A stretch of DNA of 64,000 nt from Ramlibacter montanisoli (GCF_013087525.1 NZ_JABFCS010000001.1:2046001-2110000), one strand, 5' to 3'. Positions 19,259 through 28,588 are shown, counted from the first letter of the stretch. The notes: generated by a model from the sequence alone, not told the origin. Program-made: numbers and translations.

Positions 19259-20749
19259 ATGGAAACGATCGATGGCGGCGCGGAGCCCACCGGCGTGGCG
19301 GGACTCGACCAGATCCTGCGCGGCGGCCTGCCGGGCGGGCACATGTACCTGCTGGAGGGCGCCTCCGGCGCCGGCAAGACCACGCTGGGCCTGCAATTCC
19401 TGATGGAAGGGCTGCGCCGCGGGCAGCGCGTGCTGTGGTGCACGCTGGCCGAGACGGAAAAGCAGCTGCGGGCGATCGCCCGCTCCCACGACTGGGACCT
19501 GCAGGGGCTGGACATCCTCAACATCGCCCACGACCTGCGCGCCAGCGGCATGCTGGACGACGAGTACACCTTCTTCTCGCCCGGCGACGTGGAACTGCAG
19601 GACGTGATGCGTTCCGTGGCGGACCGCGTGCGCCGGCTGCGCCCCGCCCGCATCGTGTTCGACCCGTTCTCGGACGTCGAGCTGCTGGCCCGCGATCCCC
19701 TGCGCTTCCGCCGCCAGCTCATGCAGTTCCGGGAACTGTTCGCCGAGACCGGGACCACGGCGCTCCTGATCCAGGAGCACGCACTGGAGCGCTCGCGCGA
19801 GCCCTCCGGGGAGGGCCTGATGCACGGCATCATCGCGCTGTACCAGACCGCCCCCGCATACGGCAAGCCGCGCCGCCGCCTGCGCGTCCACAAGTTGCGC
19901 GGGCTGGACTACCGCGAGGGCTTCCACGACGTGGCGCTGCGCTCGGGCGGGCTGGTGGTGTATCCCCGGCTCACCGCCGAGGAGCACCAGCTGCCGGAAG
20001 AAGGCGGACTGATGCGCAGCGGCAGCGTGGAACTCGACGCGATGCTCGGCGGCGGCCTCGACCGCGGCGCCAGCCTGCTGGTGGTCGGTCCCTCCGGCGC
20101 GGGCAAGAGCACGCTGTGCACGCAGTTCGCGCTGGAGCGGGCGCGGCACGGCGAGCGTGCCGTGATCTTCCTGTTCGACGAGACCGCCAGGGCCTTCCTG
20201 CGGCGCGCCGACGGCCTGGCCATGCCGCTGCGCGAGCGCATCGCCCAGGGGCTGGTGAACCTCGTGCAGGTGAACCCCGCCGAGTTCTCGCCGGGCGAGT
20301 TCGCCCACCGGGTGCGCCACGCGGTGGAGGAAACGGGAGCCTGCCTGCTGGCCATCGATTCCCTCAACGGCTACATGAGCGGCATGCCCGACGAAAAGCA
20401 CCTGGCCATGCACATGCACGAGCTGCTCAGCTACCTGGCGCTGCGCAACGTCGCCACCCTGCTGACGCTGAACCAGTCGGGCGCGCTGGGGGAAAGCGGC
20501 TCCGAAGCGGGCGACATCACGCACATGACCGACGCCACGCTGCTGCTGCGCTATTTCGAGGACGGCGGCGCGGTGCGGCGCGCCGCCGCGGTGCTCAAGC
20601 GCCGCTGCGGACCGCACGAGGAGGCCATCCGCGACATGCGGATCGCCAAGGGCGGGGTGTTCTTCGGTGCCGCCCTGCAGTCGCTGCAGGGCATCCTCAC
20701 GGGACAACCCGACCGGGTGGACGCCTCGTCGCCGCCGGAGCAGGAATGA
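19259..20749 (+). CDS. Tandem KaiC-like (RAD55/RecA-fold) ATPase
   Basis: A 496-residue protein with two KaiC-type RecA domains. The first has Walker A in EGASGAGKTTL (about residue 40) and a Walker B strand in RIVFDPFSDVELL. The second has GPSGAGKSTL (about residue 280) and CLLAIDSLNGYM. The start is the ATG at 19259, shortly after CAAGAAACGGAAACG. No KaiA or KaiB gene is nearby, so a circadian role is not supported. The stop overlaps the start of the hybrid kinase at 20746 (ATGA), which suggests the two act together as a signalling pair. Confidence 0.88.
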   Translation: METIDGGAEPTGVAGLDQILRGGLPGGHMYLLEGASGAGKTTLGLQFLMEGLRRGQRVLWCTLAETEKQLRAIARSHDWDLQGLDILNIAHDLRASGMLDDEYTFFSPGDVELQDVMRSVADRVRRLRPARIVFDPFSDVELLARDPLRFRRQLMQFRELFAETGTTALLIQEHALERSREPSGEGLMHGIIALYQTAPAYGKPRRRLRVHKLRGLDYREGFHDVALRSGGLVVYPRLTAEEHQLPEEGGLMRSGSVELDAMLGGGLDRGASLLVVGPSGAGKSTLCTQFALERARHGERAVIFLFDETARAFLRRADGLAMPLRERIAQGLVNLVQVNPAEFSPGEFAHRVRHAVEETGACLLAIDSLNGYMSGMPDEKHLAMHMHELLSYLALRNVATLLTLNQSGALGESGSEAGDITHMTDATLLLRYFEDGGAVRRAAAVLKRRCGPHEEAIRDMRIAKGGVFFGAALQSLQGILTGQPDRVDASSPPEQE

Positions 20750-22329
20750 CGACGCAGCCGCAGCCCGCCGCCGCCCGCGAAGCCGGCACCTCCGCCCCGG
20801 CGGTCCTCATATGCGCGCCCGGCCGCGATGGCCGGCTCGCGTCCGAAATGCTCGAGAGGTACGGCTTCCGCTGCGTGCACTGCGACGGGCCCGAGGCGAT
20901 GCGCGCGCAGCTCGGCGACGGCACCGGCGCCCTGGTGTTGGCAGAGGAAGCCCTCGACGGCGTCACGCGGACGATGCTCGACGACTGGCTGCGCAGGCAG
21001 CCGCCCTGGTCCGACCTGCCGGTGGTGATGGTGGCGCGGGGCAACGATCGCGGCGCCACGCCCGCGATGGGCACGGAGGTCAATGCCAGCGTGCTCACGC
21101 GCCCGATGCGGCCGGAGGAGCTGCGCAGCGCCATCTCCGCCGCGCTGCGGGCGCGGCGACGCCAGTACGAAGTGCGCGACCTGCTCGCCGAACTGGAGGA
21201 CCAGAACCGGCGCAAGGACGACTTCCTGGCCATGCTGGCGCACGAACTGCGCAATCCGCTGGCGCCCGTGCGTTTCGCGGCGCACGGGATCCTGAGGGAA
21301 GCGGACGGGGAGCGGCTGCGCCGCCTCGCCGAGGTGGTGGAGCGCCAGGTGGGACACATGGCCTCGCTGATCGACGAACTGCTGGACGTCTCCCGGCTGG
21401 CCCGCGGGCAGATGCGGATCGAGCCCGAGACGCTGGACTTTGCGGAAGTCGTGCGCCAGGCGCGCGAGTCGCACCGGGTCACCGCCGAGGCGCGCGGCGT
21501 GCGCATCGAACTGGACGCCGCGGCACCGGTGCCGGTGCGCGGCGACCGCACCCGCCTCGCGCAGCTGGTGGAGAACCTCCTGGACAACGCGCTGAAGTTC
21601 ACGTCCCCGCCGGGGCGCGTGAAGCTGACCGTCGCCGCCGAGGGCGATGCCGCCGTGCTGCAGGTGGAGGACGACGGCGCGGGCATCCCGGCGCACCTGC
21701 TGGCGCACCTGTTCGAGCCGCTCACGCAGGCCGATCGATCGCTGGACCGCACGGGCGGGGGACTGGGCCTGGGGCTCACCCTAGTGCGCGGGATCGCGCA
21801 GCTGCATGGCGGCACGGCGAGCGCGCACTCGCCCGGCCCCGGGTGCGGCAGCCGCTTCGAGGTGCGCCTGCCCCGCGCGCCGGCGGAAGACCGGGAGCGC
21901 AGCCTGCCGTCCACCGCGCCATCCGGCGACGGCCTGGACGCCGTGGACGCCGCGGGCCGCTACATCCTGCTGGCGGAAGACAACCGCGATGCCGCGGCCA
22001 CGCTGCAGCAGCTGCTCGAGCTGTCCGGGTTCCAGGTGCAGGTGGCGGCCAGCGGCACGGAGGCGGTGCAGGCCGCGCTGCGCCGCCGCCCGGACATCCT
22101 GCTGTGCGACATCGGGCTGCCCGGACTCGACGGCTATGGCGTCGCGCGCAAGCTGCGCGCGCGTCCGGGCTGGGACGCGGTGCACATGATCGCGCTGACC
22201 GGCTACGGGTCCGAGGAGGACAGGAACCGCGCGATGGAAGCCGGCTTCGACGACCACCTCGCCAAGCCGGTCGCCCCCGACCGCCTGCTGCGCTTCCTGG
22301 CGGCCGGGCGCGGCGAAACCGCGTCCTAG
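20746..22329 (+). CDS. Hybrid histidine kinase with terminal receiver, coupled to the KaiC-like ATPase
   Basis: A 527-residue soluble protein. Residues 1-135 resemble a receiver without a clear phospho-acceptor motif (AVLICAPGRDGRLASEMLERYG). They are followed by HisKA (phospho-His in FLAMLAHELRNPLAPV), HATPase (ENLLDNALKFTSP, DDGAGIP, GGLGLGLTLV) and a complete C-terminal receiver with Asp in DILLCDIGLPGLDGYG. Translation is coupled to the upstream double KaiC gene by a four-base overlap. No output domain is present, so phosphate would have to move to another protein. Confidence 0.9.
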   Translation: MTTQPQPAAAREAGTSAPAVLICAPGRDGRLASEMLERYGFRCVHCDGPEAMRAQLGDGTGALVLAEEALDGVTRTMLDDWLRRQPPWSDLPVVMVARGNDRGATPAMGTEVNASVLTRPMRPEELRSAISAALRARRRQYEVRDLLAELEDQNRRKDDFLAMLAHELRNPLAPVRFAAHGILREADGERLRRLAEVVERQVGHMASLIDELLDVSRLARGQMRIEPETLDFAEVVRQARESHRVTAEARGVRIELDAAAPVPVRGDRTRLAQLVENLLDNALKFTSPPGRVKLTVAAEGDAAVLQVEDDGAGIPAHLLAHLFEPLTQADRSLDRTGGGLGLGLTLVRGIAQLHGGTASAHSPGPGCGSRFEVRLPRAPAEDRERSLPSTAPSGDGLDAVDAAGRYILLAEDNRDAAATLQQLLELSGFQVQVAASGTEAVQAALRRRPDILLCDIGLPGLDGYGVARKLRARPGWDAVHMIALTGYGSEEDRNRAMEAGFDDHLAKPVAPDRLLRFLAAGRGETAS

Positions 22330-22364
22330 CAGTCCGCGCGGCAGGCACCCACGGGCCTGCGCCG

Positions 22365-22378
22365 TTGACCTGCATCAA
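22365..22378 (+). promoter_or_regulatory. FNR box upstream of narXL
   Basis: TTGACCTGCATCAA fits TTGA(C/T)-N4-ATCAA. It is centred about 58 bases before the narX GTG. The placement suits activation of the nitrate-sensing pair when oxygen runs out. Confidence 0.85.
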
Positions 22379-22429
22379 GGCCCGCGCGGCCCGCCCTCCT
22401 AAGCTGCGGGAGACGTCCCCCGACCATCC

Positions 22430-24324
22430 GTGCAAGCGCCCCGCACCCTCTCCGCCAAGCTGGTCGCCACCGGGACCAGCCTGCTGGTGCTGGCGCTCGC
22501 GTCCATCAGCCTCACGCTGTGGGTCACCTGGAACCTGCAGGGCGGCGCCGCGGCGGTGAACGAGGCGGGCCGACTGCGCATGCAGGCCTACCGCATGGCG
22601 CTGAGCCTGGCCGCCGGCAGCGGGCGGGCCGAGCAGCAGGCCCTGGCGCGCAGCTTCGACGAGAGCCTGGAGTTGCTCAAGGACGGCGATCCCTCGCGGC
22701 CCCTCACGGTGCCGTGGTCGGGCGAGTCGCGCGAGCGCTTCGACCAGGTGCGGCTGCACTGGGACGCGCTGCGCAGCCGCTGGCTGGCCGACGCGCCGCC
22801 CGCGGACCTGCGCAAGGACGCCGATGCCTTCGTGCTGCTGGTGGACGGCTTCGTCGCCGCCATCGAGGCCCAGATCGCGCGGTGGACCGCCATCCTGCAC
22901 CTGTTCCAGCTGGCGCTGGTGGCGCTGGCCATCGCCGCAGCGGTGGTGATCTTCTATGCCGGCTACCTGTTCGTGCTCAACCCGCTGGCGCGCCTGAAGC
23001 GCGGTCTGGCCGCGGTGCAGGCGGGCGACCTCGGCACCCGGGTGGAGGTGGACGGCAGCGACGAGTTCGGCGAGCTCGCGGCCGGCTTCAACGAAATGGC
23101 CCGGACCCTGCAGTCGCTGTACGACGGACTGGAGGAAAAGGTGCGCGAAAAGACGCTGCGCCTGGAACTCAAGCGCCAGCGGCTGGCCGACCTGTACGAG
23201 GTCACCTCCTTCGTCGCGCAGGCGCCGGCGCTCGACGCGCTGGCCCAGGGCTTCGCCCGCCACGTGCGCCGCATCGCGCACGCCGACGCGGCGGCGGTGC
23301 GCTGGTGCGACGAGGGGCGCAAGCGCTACCTGATGCTGGCGCACGACCAGCTGCCCGAAGGGATCGCCGCCGGCGAAGCCTGCCTGGAATCCGGCAGCTG
23401 CCAGTGCGGTCCCGCCGCCGCCGACGCGGCCACGCGCGTGTTCGCCACCGGCGGCGGCCAGGGCCTGGGCCACTGCGCGCGCGCCGGCTTCGCCAGCGTG
23501 GTGTCGGTGCCGGTGCGGCTGCACGAGCGGATGCTGGCCGAGGTCAACCTGTTCTTCCGCCGGCCCACCGGGCTGGGCGAGGAGGACCGCGAGCTGCTCG
23601 ATGCCCTGGCCAGCCACCTGGCCAGCGCCATGGAAGGCCTGCGCGCCGCCGCCATGGAACGCGAGACCGCGGTCGCCGAGGAGCGCAGCCTGCTCGCGCG
23701 CGAGCTGCACGACTCGATCGCCCAGTCGCTGGCCTTCATGAAGATCCAGGTGCAGCTGCTGCGGCAGGCGATGCAGCGCGGCGACCCGCAGGCCATGCAG
23801 CGCGTGGTGGGTGAGCTCGAGGCCGGCGTGCGCGAGAGCTATGCCGACGTGCGCGAGCTGCTGCTGCACTTCCGCACGCGCACCAGCCAGGAGGACATCC
23901 AGGCGGCGCTGCGCACCACGCTGCAGAAATTCGAGCACCAGACCGGCCTGCCGGCCCGCCTCACCATGGAAGGCTGGGGGTGCCGCTGGCGGCCGACGTG
24001 CAGGTGCAGGTGCTGCACATCCTGCAGGAGGCGCTGTCCAACGTGCGCAAGCACGCGGGAGCCCGGCAGGTCGAGCTGCGCGTGAGCGCCGTGCCGCAAT
24101 GGCGCTTCGAGGTGAGCGACGACGGCGCCGGCTTCGACCCCGACGACGGCAGCCGCGGCGAGACCCACGTGGGCCTGCGCATCATGCAGGAGCGCGCGCA
24201 GCGCATCGGCGCGCGCGTGAGCGTCAGCTCCGCGCCCGGCGTGGGCTGCACGGTGACGCTGGTGCTGCCCTCGTCCGCGCAGGAACCGGCCGGCGCGCTG
24301 CGCCCCGAGGAGGCGGCCGCCTGA
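22430..24324 (+). CDS. narX: Nitrate/nitrite sensor kinase NarX (one frameshift in this sequence)
   Basis: Membrane histidine kinase that senses nitrate and nitrite in the periplasm. It has a first membrane helix (about 9-33), then the P-box AAVNEAGRLRMQAYRMALSL, which binds nitrate, a second helix (about 155-180), HAMP, and a central module with cysteines in CLESGSCQCG. A HisKA_3 domain (LLARELHDSIAQSLAF) and HATPase (NVRKHAGARQV, DDGAGFDP) follow. The frame breaks in the G run 23976-23980; one more G restores WGVPLAADVQ and about 631 residues. GTG start. narL follows after 13 bases. Confidence 0.92.
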
Positions 24325-24337
24325 TGGAGAAACCGCA

Positions 24338-25009
24338 ATGACCCCCGTGCGCCTGCTGGTCGTCGACGACCACACCCTCTTTCGCCGCGGCCTGCTCGCG
24401 CTGCTCGGCATGGACCCTTCGCTGCAGGTCGTGGGCGAGGCCGGGGACGCGGCGGAGGCGGTGCGCAAGGCCCAGGCGCTGCAGCCCGACCTGGTGCTGC
24501 TGGACAACCACCTGCCCGGCGCCACCGGCATCCAGGCGATGGCGGACCTGAAGGAGGCGGCACCGCACGCGAAGATCGTGCTGCTGACCGTGAGCGAGGA
24601 CGAGAACGACCTGCAACTGGCGCTGCGCGGCGGCGCCAACGGCTACCTGCTCAAGACGATCGAGGGGGACGTGCTCACGGCGGCGATCCACCGCATCGTC
24701 GCCGGCGAGCCGGTGATCAGCCCCGAACTGATGGGCAAGCTGGTCGCCGCGCTGCAGGGCGGCGCAGGCGCCGCATCGGCGCCCGCGCCGATCGCAGTGG
24801 CGGCCGACACCGGCCCGGCGCTGTCGCCGCGCGAGCAGGAAGTGCTGCGCCAGATCGCGCGCGGCGCGAGCAACAAGGAGATCGCGCGCACGCTGGACAT
24901 CGCCGAGACCACCGTCAAGATCCACGTGCAGCACATCCTGCGCAAGCTCGGCGTGAGCTCGCGGGTGCAGGCGGCGGTGGCGGTGATGAGCGGGGGCGTG
25001 CGGGTCTAG
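24338..25009 (+). CDS. narL: Nitrate/nitrite response regulator NarL
   Basis: A 223-residue response regulator. The receiver has [16 protein letters not shown], the phospho-Asp in [13 protein letters not shown] and Lys in YLLKTIEGD. The C-terminal NarL-type helix-turn-helix reads [15 protein letters not shown] and [15 protein letters not shown]. Pairing with the P-box kinase just upstream makes NarL the natural call. Its likely targets are the nar, nor and nir genes downstream. I did not find convincing NarL heptamers by eye. Confidence 0.92.
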   Translation: MTPVRLLVVDDHTLFRRGLLALLGMDPSLQVVGEAGDAAEAVRKAQALQPDLVLLDNHLPGATGIQAMADLKEAAPHAKIVLLTVSEDENDLQLALRGGANGYLLKTIEGDVLTAAIHRIVAGEPVISPELMGKLVAALQGGAGAASAPAPIAVAADTGPALSPREQEVLRQIARGASNKEIARTLDIAETTVKIHVQHILRKLGVSSRVQAAVAVMSGGVRV

Positions 25010-25054
25010 CGCGGGAGGCCTCCCGGGCGCGCCCCGGTCCGGCCTGCGGGATCC

Positions 25055-25068
25055 TTGATATTTGTCAA
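25055..25068 (+). promoter_or_regulatory. FNR box upstream of the DUF2249-norB operon
   Basis: TTGATATTTGTCAA is a close FNR dyad. If bound at -41.5 it predicts a transcription start near 25103, inside the NsrR-type dyad at 25097-25117. Confidence 0.87.
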
Positions 25069-25096
25069 GGCCGGCCCGGGCGGCTCGCAGAACAAT

Positions 25097-25117
25097 AGGT
25101 GCATTCGAAATGCACCT
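25097..25117 (+). promoter_or_regulatory. NsrR-type operator upstream of the DUF2249-norB operon
   Basis: Perfect dyad with arms AGGTGCATT and AATGCACCT around a CGA centre. It resembles the ATGCATTT/AAATGCAT half-sites of NsrR, the NO-sensing Rrf2 repressor. A near-identical dyad stands before nirK at 30895. The site overlaps the start point expected from the FNR box, as a repressor operator should. An nsrR gene lies 2.7 kb downstream. Confidence 0.8.
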
Positions 25118-25136
25118 TATGGAAAGAGGAGCCCGC

Positions 25137-25424
25137 ATGACCCAGACCGCATCCCGCATCGACGTGCGCACCATCGCGCCGCGTGAGCGCCACCCGCTGA
25201 TCTTCTCCACCTTCAATGGCCTGGCGGCAGGCCAGACCCTGGAGCTGGTCAACGACCACGATCCCCGCCCCCTCTACTACCAGTTCAACGCCCAGATGCC
25301 CGGGCAGTTCAGCTGGGAGTACCTGGAGCACGGCCCGGACGTCTTCCGCGTCGCGATCACCCGCACGCAGGCCGGCCCGGCGGCGGAAAGCGGCAGCTGC
25401 TGCGGCGGCGGCTGCGGCGGCTGA
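25137..25424 (+). CDS. DUF2249 domain protein with Cys-rich tail
   Basis: A 95-residue soluble protein. The core IDVRTIAPRERHPLIFSTF, ELVNDHDPRPLYYQF and FSWEYLEHGPDVFRV is typical of DUF2249, a family often found beside nitric oxide reductase and hemerythrin genes. The C-terminus, GSCCGGGCGG, adds three cysteines in a Gly-rich tail that could bind metal or take part in redox chemistry; that is inference. The ATG at 25137 follows GAAAGAGGAG. It heads the norB operon, under FNR and NsrR sites. Confidence 0.82.
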   Translation: MTQTASRIDVRTIAPRERHPLIFSTFNGLAAGQTLELVNDHDPRPLYYQFNAQMPGQFSWEYLEHGPDVFRVAITRTQAGPAAESGSCCGGGCGG

Positions 25425-25449
25425 GCACCCCATCACGGAGGAAAACCAA

Positions 25450-27732
25450 ATGTTGAGAAACGTTCCCACACTCTGGCGCTGGCTGGCACTGGTCTTCGTG
25501 CTGTCCTTCGGCGCCCTCGGCTACCTCGGCGTGCAGATCTACCAGTCGGCACCGCCCATCCCCTCCGCGGTGGTGACCACCGGCGGCGAGGTCCTCTACA
25601 CCGGCGAGCAGGTCCAGCGCGGCCAGCAGGTCTGGCTGGCCGCCGGCGGCCAGCAGCAGGGCAGCGTCTGGGGCCACGGTGCCTACGTGGCGCCCGACTG
25701 GTCCGCCGACTGGCTGCACCGCGAAGCCGAGGCGCTCCAGGCGCTGCGCAGCAAGGCGATCGCCGCCGACCCCTCGGCCCTGACCGCCTCCCAGCGCGGC
25801 GCCGTCCAGGCCGGGCTGCAGGAAGAGATGCGCCGCAACACCTACGACGCGGCGACCGGCAAGGTCACCGTGAGCGAAGAGCGCGCGCAGGCCATCCGCC
25901 AGACCGCCGGCCATTACAGCGCCCTGTTCGGCAACGACCAGAAGCTGTCCAAGCTGCGCGAGCAGTACGCGATGGTCGAGAACAACATCCCCGCCAAGGC
26001 CGACCGGGAAGCGCTGACCGCGTTCTTCTTCTGGAGCGCCTGGGCCGCCGCCACCGACCGTCCCGGCGAACAGGGCGTTTCCTACACCAGCAACTGGCCG
26101 CACGAACCGCTGGTGGGCAACACCATGACCGCCTCGTCCGCCATGTGGTCCATGGTCTCCATCATCCTGCTGCTGGCCGGCATCGCCGCCATGCTGTGGT
26201 TGCACGGCGCCGGCAAGCACGAGGAAGAAGCCGTTCCGCCCAGGAGCGACCCGCTGGCCGGCGCGAAGGCGACCGCCTCCATGAAGGCCACGCGCAAGTA
26301 CTTCTTCGTGGTGATCGGCCTCATGCTGCTGCAGATCGCCATGGGCGTGGTCACCGCGCACTACGCGGTGGAAGGCCAGTCCTTCTTCGGCCTGCCGATC
26401 GGCGAGATCCTGCCCTACGTGACCAGCCGTACCATCCACACCCAGGTCGGCATCTTCTGGATCGCCACCGCCTGGCTGGCCACCGGCCTGTACATCGCGC
26501 CCCTGCTGGGCGGCAAGGAACCGAAGTTCCAGCGCCTGGGCACCGACTTCCTGTTCTACGCGCTGCTCGTGATCGTGGTGGGTTCCACCGTGACCAGCTG
26601 GCTCGGCACCCTGCAGCGCAGCGGCACCGACTTCAGCTTCTGGATCGGCAACCAGGGCCTCGAGTTCACCTCGATGGGCCGCGTGTGGCAGTACCTGCTG
26701 TTCGTCGGCCTGCTGCTGTGGGCCGTGCTCCTGGGCCGCGCCCTGTGGCCGGCACTGAAGACGCCTTCAGAGTCCCGCGGCCTGATCGCCATGGTGTTCC
26801 TGTCGGCCACCTGCATCGGCGGCTTCTACGCGACCTCGCTCACCTGGGGCCAGAACACCCACTACTCGATGGTGGAGTACTGGAGGTGGTGGTTGGTGCA
26901 CCTGTGGGTGGAAGGCTTCTTCGAAGTGTTCGCCACCGCGGTGATCGCGCTGATCTTCACCAAGCTGGGCCTGGTGCGCGCCGCGAGCGCCAACCGCGCC
27001 ATCGTCGCCGAGACCATCGTGTTCCTGTTCGGCGGCATCCTGGGCACCCTGCACCACCTGTACTGGACCGGCACGCCGGTGTCCGTGATCGCCGTCGGCG
27101 CCGTGTTCTCCGCGCTGGAAGTGGTTCCGCTGACGCTGATCGGCCTGGAAGCGCTTCAGACCTGGAGGCGTTCGCAGGGCATGCCCTGGCTGGCGGCCTA
27201 CAAGTGGCCCGTGCTGTGCTTCGTCGCGGTGGGCTTCTGGAACACCGTCGGCGCCGGCCTGCTGGGCTTCGCGATCAACCCGCCCGCCTCGCTGTACTAC
27301 GTGCAGGGCCTGAACATGACCGCCGCCCACGGCCACGCCGCCCTCTTCGGTGTGTACGGCATGCTGGGCATCGGCCTGATGCTGTTCTGCCTGCGCGGCC
27401 TCTATGCGCGCCACCTGCATGCCGACCACCTGATCAAGCCCGCCTACTGGGGCCTGAACATCGGCCTGGCGATGATGGTGTTCATGTCGCTGCTGCCCGC
27501 CGGCATCTACCAGGCGTACGCGGCGATCACCAAGGGCCTGTGGTTCGCCCGCTCCGCGGAGGTCATCCACTCCCCGGTGATGGAAACGCTGGTCTGGCTG
27601 CGCGTGCCCGGCGACATCCTGTTCGCCATCGGCGCGGTCTTCCTGGCCCTGTACGCCTTCCGCCTGCTCGGCAGGGGTGGCCGGCAGGCCGAGCCGGTCC
27701 TCGGTGGAGACACCGCATCGGCCCGGGGCTGA
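25450..27732 (+). CDS. norB: Quinol-dependent nitric oxide reductase (qNor)
   Basis: A 760-residue membrane enzyme reducing two NO to N2O with electrons from quinol. It has a long N-terminal periplasmic insertion (about residues 40-220, starting with AGGQQQGSVWGHGAYVAPDW) fused to a heme-copper oxidase-like core of about 12 helices. That fusion and length mark the quinol type rather than the two-subunit cytochrome c type. Core histidines appear in RTIHTQVGIFW, WWLVHLWVEGFFE, GTLHHLYWTG and MTAAHGHAALFGVYG; the conserved Glu of the non-heme iron site is in the WVEGFFEVFAT block. A good GGAGG ribosome site precedes the start. Complete. Confidence 0.96.
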   Translation: MLRNVPTLWRWLALVFVLSFGALGYLGVQIYQSAPPIPSAVVTTGGEVLYTGEQVQRGQQVWLAAGGQQQGSVWGHGAYVAPDWSADWLHREAEALQALRSKAIAADPSALTASQRGAVQAGLQEEMRRNTYDAATGKVTVSEERAQAIRQTAGHYSALFGNDQKLSKLREQYAMVENNIPAKADREALTAFFFWSAWAAATDRPGEQGVSYTSNWPHEPLVGNTMTASSAMWSMVSIILLLAGIAAMLWLHGAGKHEEEAVPPRSDPLAGAKATASMKATRKYFFVVIGLMLLQIAMGVVTAHYAVEGQSFFGLPIGEILPYVTSRTIHTQVGIFWIATAWLATGLYIAPLLGGKEPKFQRLGTDFLFYALLVIVVGSTVTSWLGTLQRSGTDFSFWIGNQGLEFTSMGRVWQYLLFVGLLLWAVLLGRALWPALKTPSESRGLIAMVFLSATCIGGFYATSLTWGQNTHYSMVEYWRWWLVHLWVEGFFEVFATAVIALIFTKLGLVRAASANRAIVAETIVFLFGGILGTLHHLYWTGTPVSVIAVGAVFSALEVVPLTLIGLEALQTWRRSQGMPWLAAYKWPVLCFVAVGFWNTVGAGLLGFAINPPASLYYVQGLNMTAAHGHAALFGVYGMLGIGLMLFCLRGLYARHLHADHLIKPAYWGLNIGLAMMVFMSLLPAGIYQAYAAITKGLWFARSAEVIHSPVMETLVWLRVPGDILFAIGAVFLALYAFRLLGRGGRQAEPVLGGDTASARG

Positions 27733-27744
27733 TCCACGTCACAC

Positions 27745-27770
27745 GGCCGGCTCACGCCGGCCTTATTCTT
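27745..27770 (+). terminator. Possible terminator or attenuator between norB and nsrR
   Basis: A 7-bp stem (GGCCGGC / GCCGGCC) with a TCAC loop is followed by TTATTCTT. It sits in the 49-base gap between norB and nsrR. It may reduce read-through into nsrR, or simply mark an mRNA end. Confidence 0.5.
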
Positions 27771-27781
27771 TGGGGAGCGCC

Positions 27782-28259
27782 ATGAAACTCACCTCCTTCA
27801 CCGACTACAGCCTGCGCGTGCTGATCTACCTCGCCGCCCAGCCGGGGAGCGGGCGACCATCGCGCAGATCGCCACCGCCTTCGACGTCTCGGAGAACCAC
27901 CTGGTGAAGGTGGTGCATTTCCTGGGCAAGCAGGGCTGGCTGGCCAACGTGCGCGGCAAGGGCGGCGGGCTGAGCTGGGCGAGGCGCCGGAGAAGATCGT
28001 GGTGGGCCGCGTGGTGCGCGAGACCGAAGGCAAGGCCGTGGTCGCCGAGTGCTTCGGCGAAAGCGGCGGCGACTGCCAGATCGCGCCCAACTGCCGCCTG
28101 CGCGGCGTGCTGGGCGAGGCGGTGACCGCCTTCTACGCCGTGCTGGATCGCTACACGCTGGCCGACCTGGTCAACAACCGCCAGCAACTGGCGCGCATGC
28201 TGTTCATCGACCGTCCCGCGCCGGCCAAGTCCGCCCGGGCGGACCGGGGGCACGCGTGA
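27782..28259 (+). CDS. nsrR: NO-sensing Rrf2-family repressor NsrR (two frameshifts in this sequence)
   Basis: Iron-sulfur transcription repressor of NO-detoxification genes. The N-terminus MKLTSFTDYSLRVLIYLA and the winged helix (AFDVSENHLVKVVHFLGKQG) are classical for NsrR. The cluster ligands are three cysteines in ECFGESGGDCQIAPNCRLRG (about 91, 99 and 105), with a longer first spacing than in the E. coli protein. The frame breaks near 27847 in a G run and near 27975; adding one base at each gives about 159 residues. It lies between norB and a MIP18-like gene. The two dyads at 25097 and 30895 are its likely operators. Confidence 0.9.
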
Positions 28260-28588
28260 GCGAGGAACGCTTCACCTACGAAGGTCCGCCGGACCTGCTG
28301 CCCGTGCTCGTCCAGGCGCTGGAGCGCGTGGTCGATCCCGAGGTGGCCATGAACATCGTCGACGTCGGGCTGGTCTATGGCGTGAAGGTCGCCGACGGCC
28401 GCATGGACGTGGACATCACCATGACGTCCGCCGCCTGCCCGGTGACGGACATCATCATCGAGGACGTGGAGAACGAGCTGGACAAGTCGCTGCCGCCCGA
28501 TCTGAAGATCCACGTCGAACTGGTATGGGAGCCGCCATGGACGCCGCAGCGCATGAGCGCCAAAGCCCGCAGCTTCATGGGCTGGTGA
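28256..28588 (+). CDS. MIP18/PaaD-like (DUF59) iron-sulfur assembly protein
   Basis: A 110-residue protein with a GTG start that overlaps the nsrR stop by four bases. LERVVDPEVAMNIVDVGLVYGV and ITMTSAACPVTDIIIEDVE are the DUF59 signature, including the conserved Cys. The C-terminus reads HVELVWEPPWTPQRMSAKAR. Relatives (SufT, PaaD, MIP18) help load or repair Fe-S clusters. Being coupled to nsrR and upstream of nnrS suggests repair of NO-damaged clusters, which is inference from context. Confidence 0.82.
   Translation: MSEERFTYEGPPDLLPVLVQALERVVDPEVAMNIVDVGLVYGVKVADGRMDVDITMTSAACPVTDIIIEDVENELDKSLPPDLKIHVELVWEPPWTPQRMSAKARSFMGW

Noticed and set aside
16733-20749. A 1338-codon open frame on the plus strand across the multi-PAS kinase and the KaiC-like gene
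   Set aside because: Its first 2.5 kb is the low-complexity His/Arg/Gln-rich mirror of the kinase on the other strand; only the part from 19259 encodes a recognisable protein.
19259-20749. A circadian clock kaiC gene
   Set aside because: No kaiA or kaiB nearby, and the gene is coupled to a hybrid kinase; KaiC-like signalling ATPase is the safer call.
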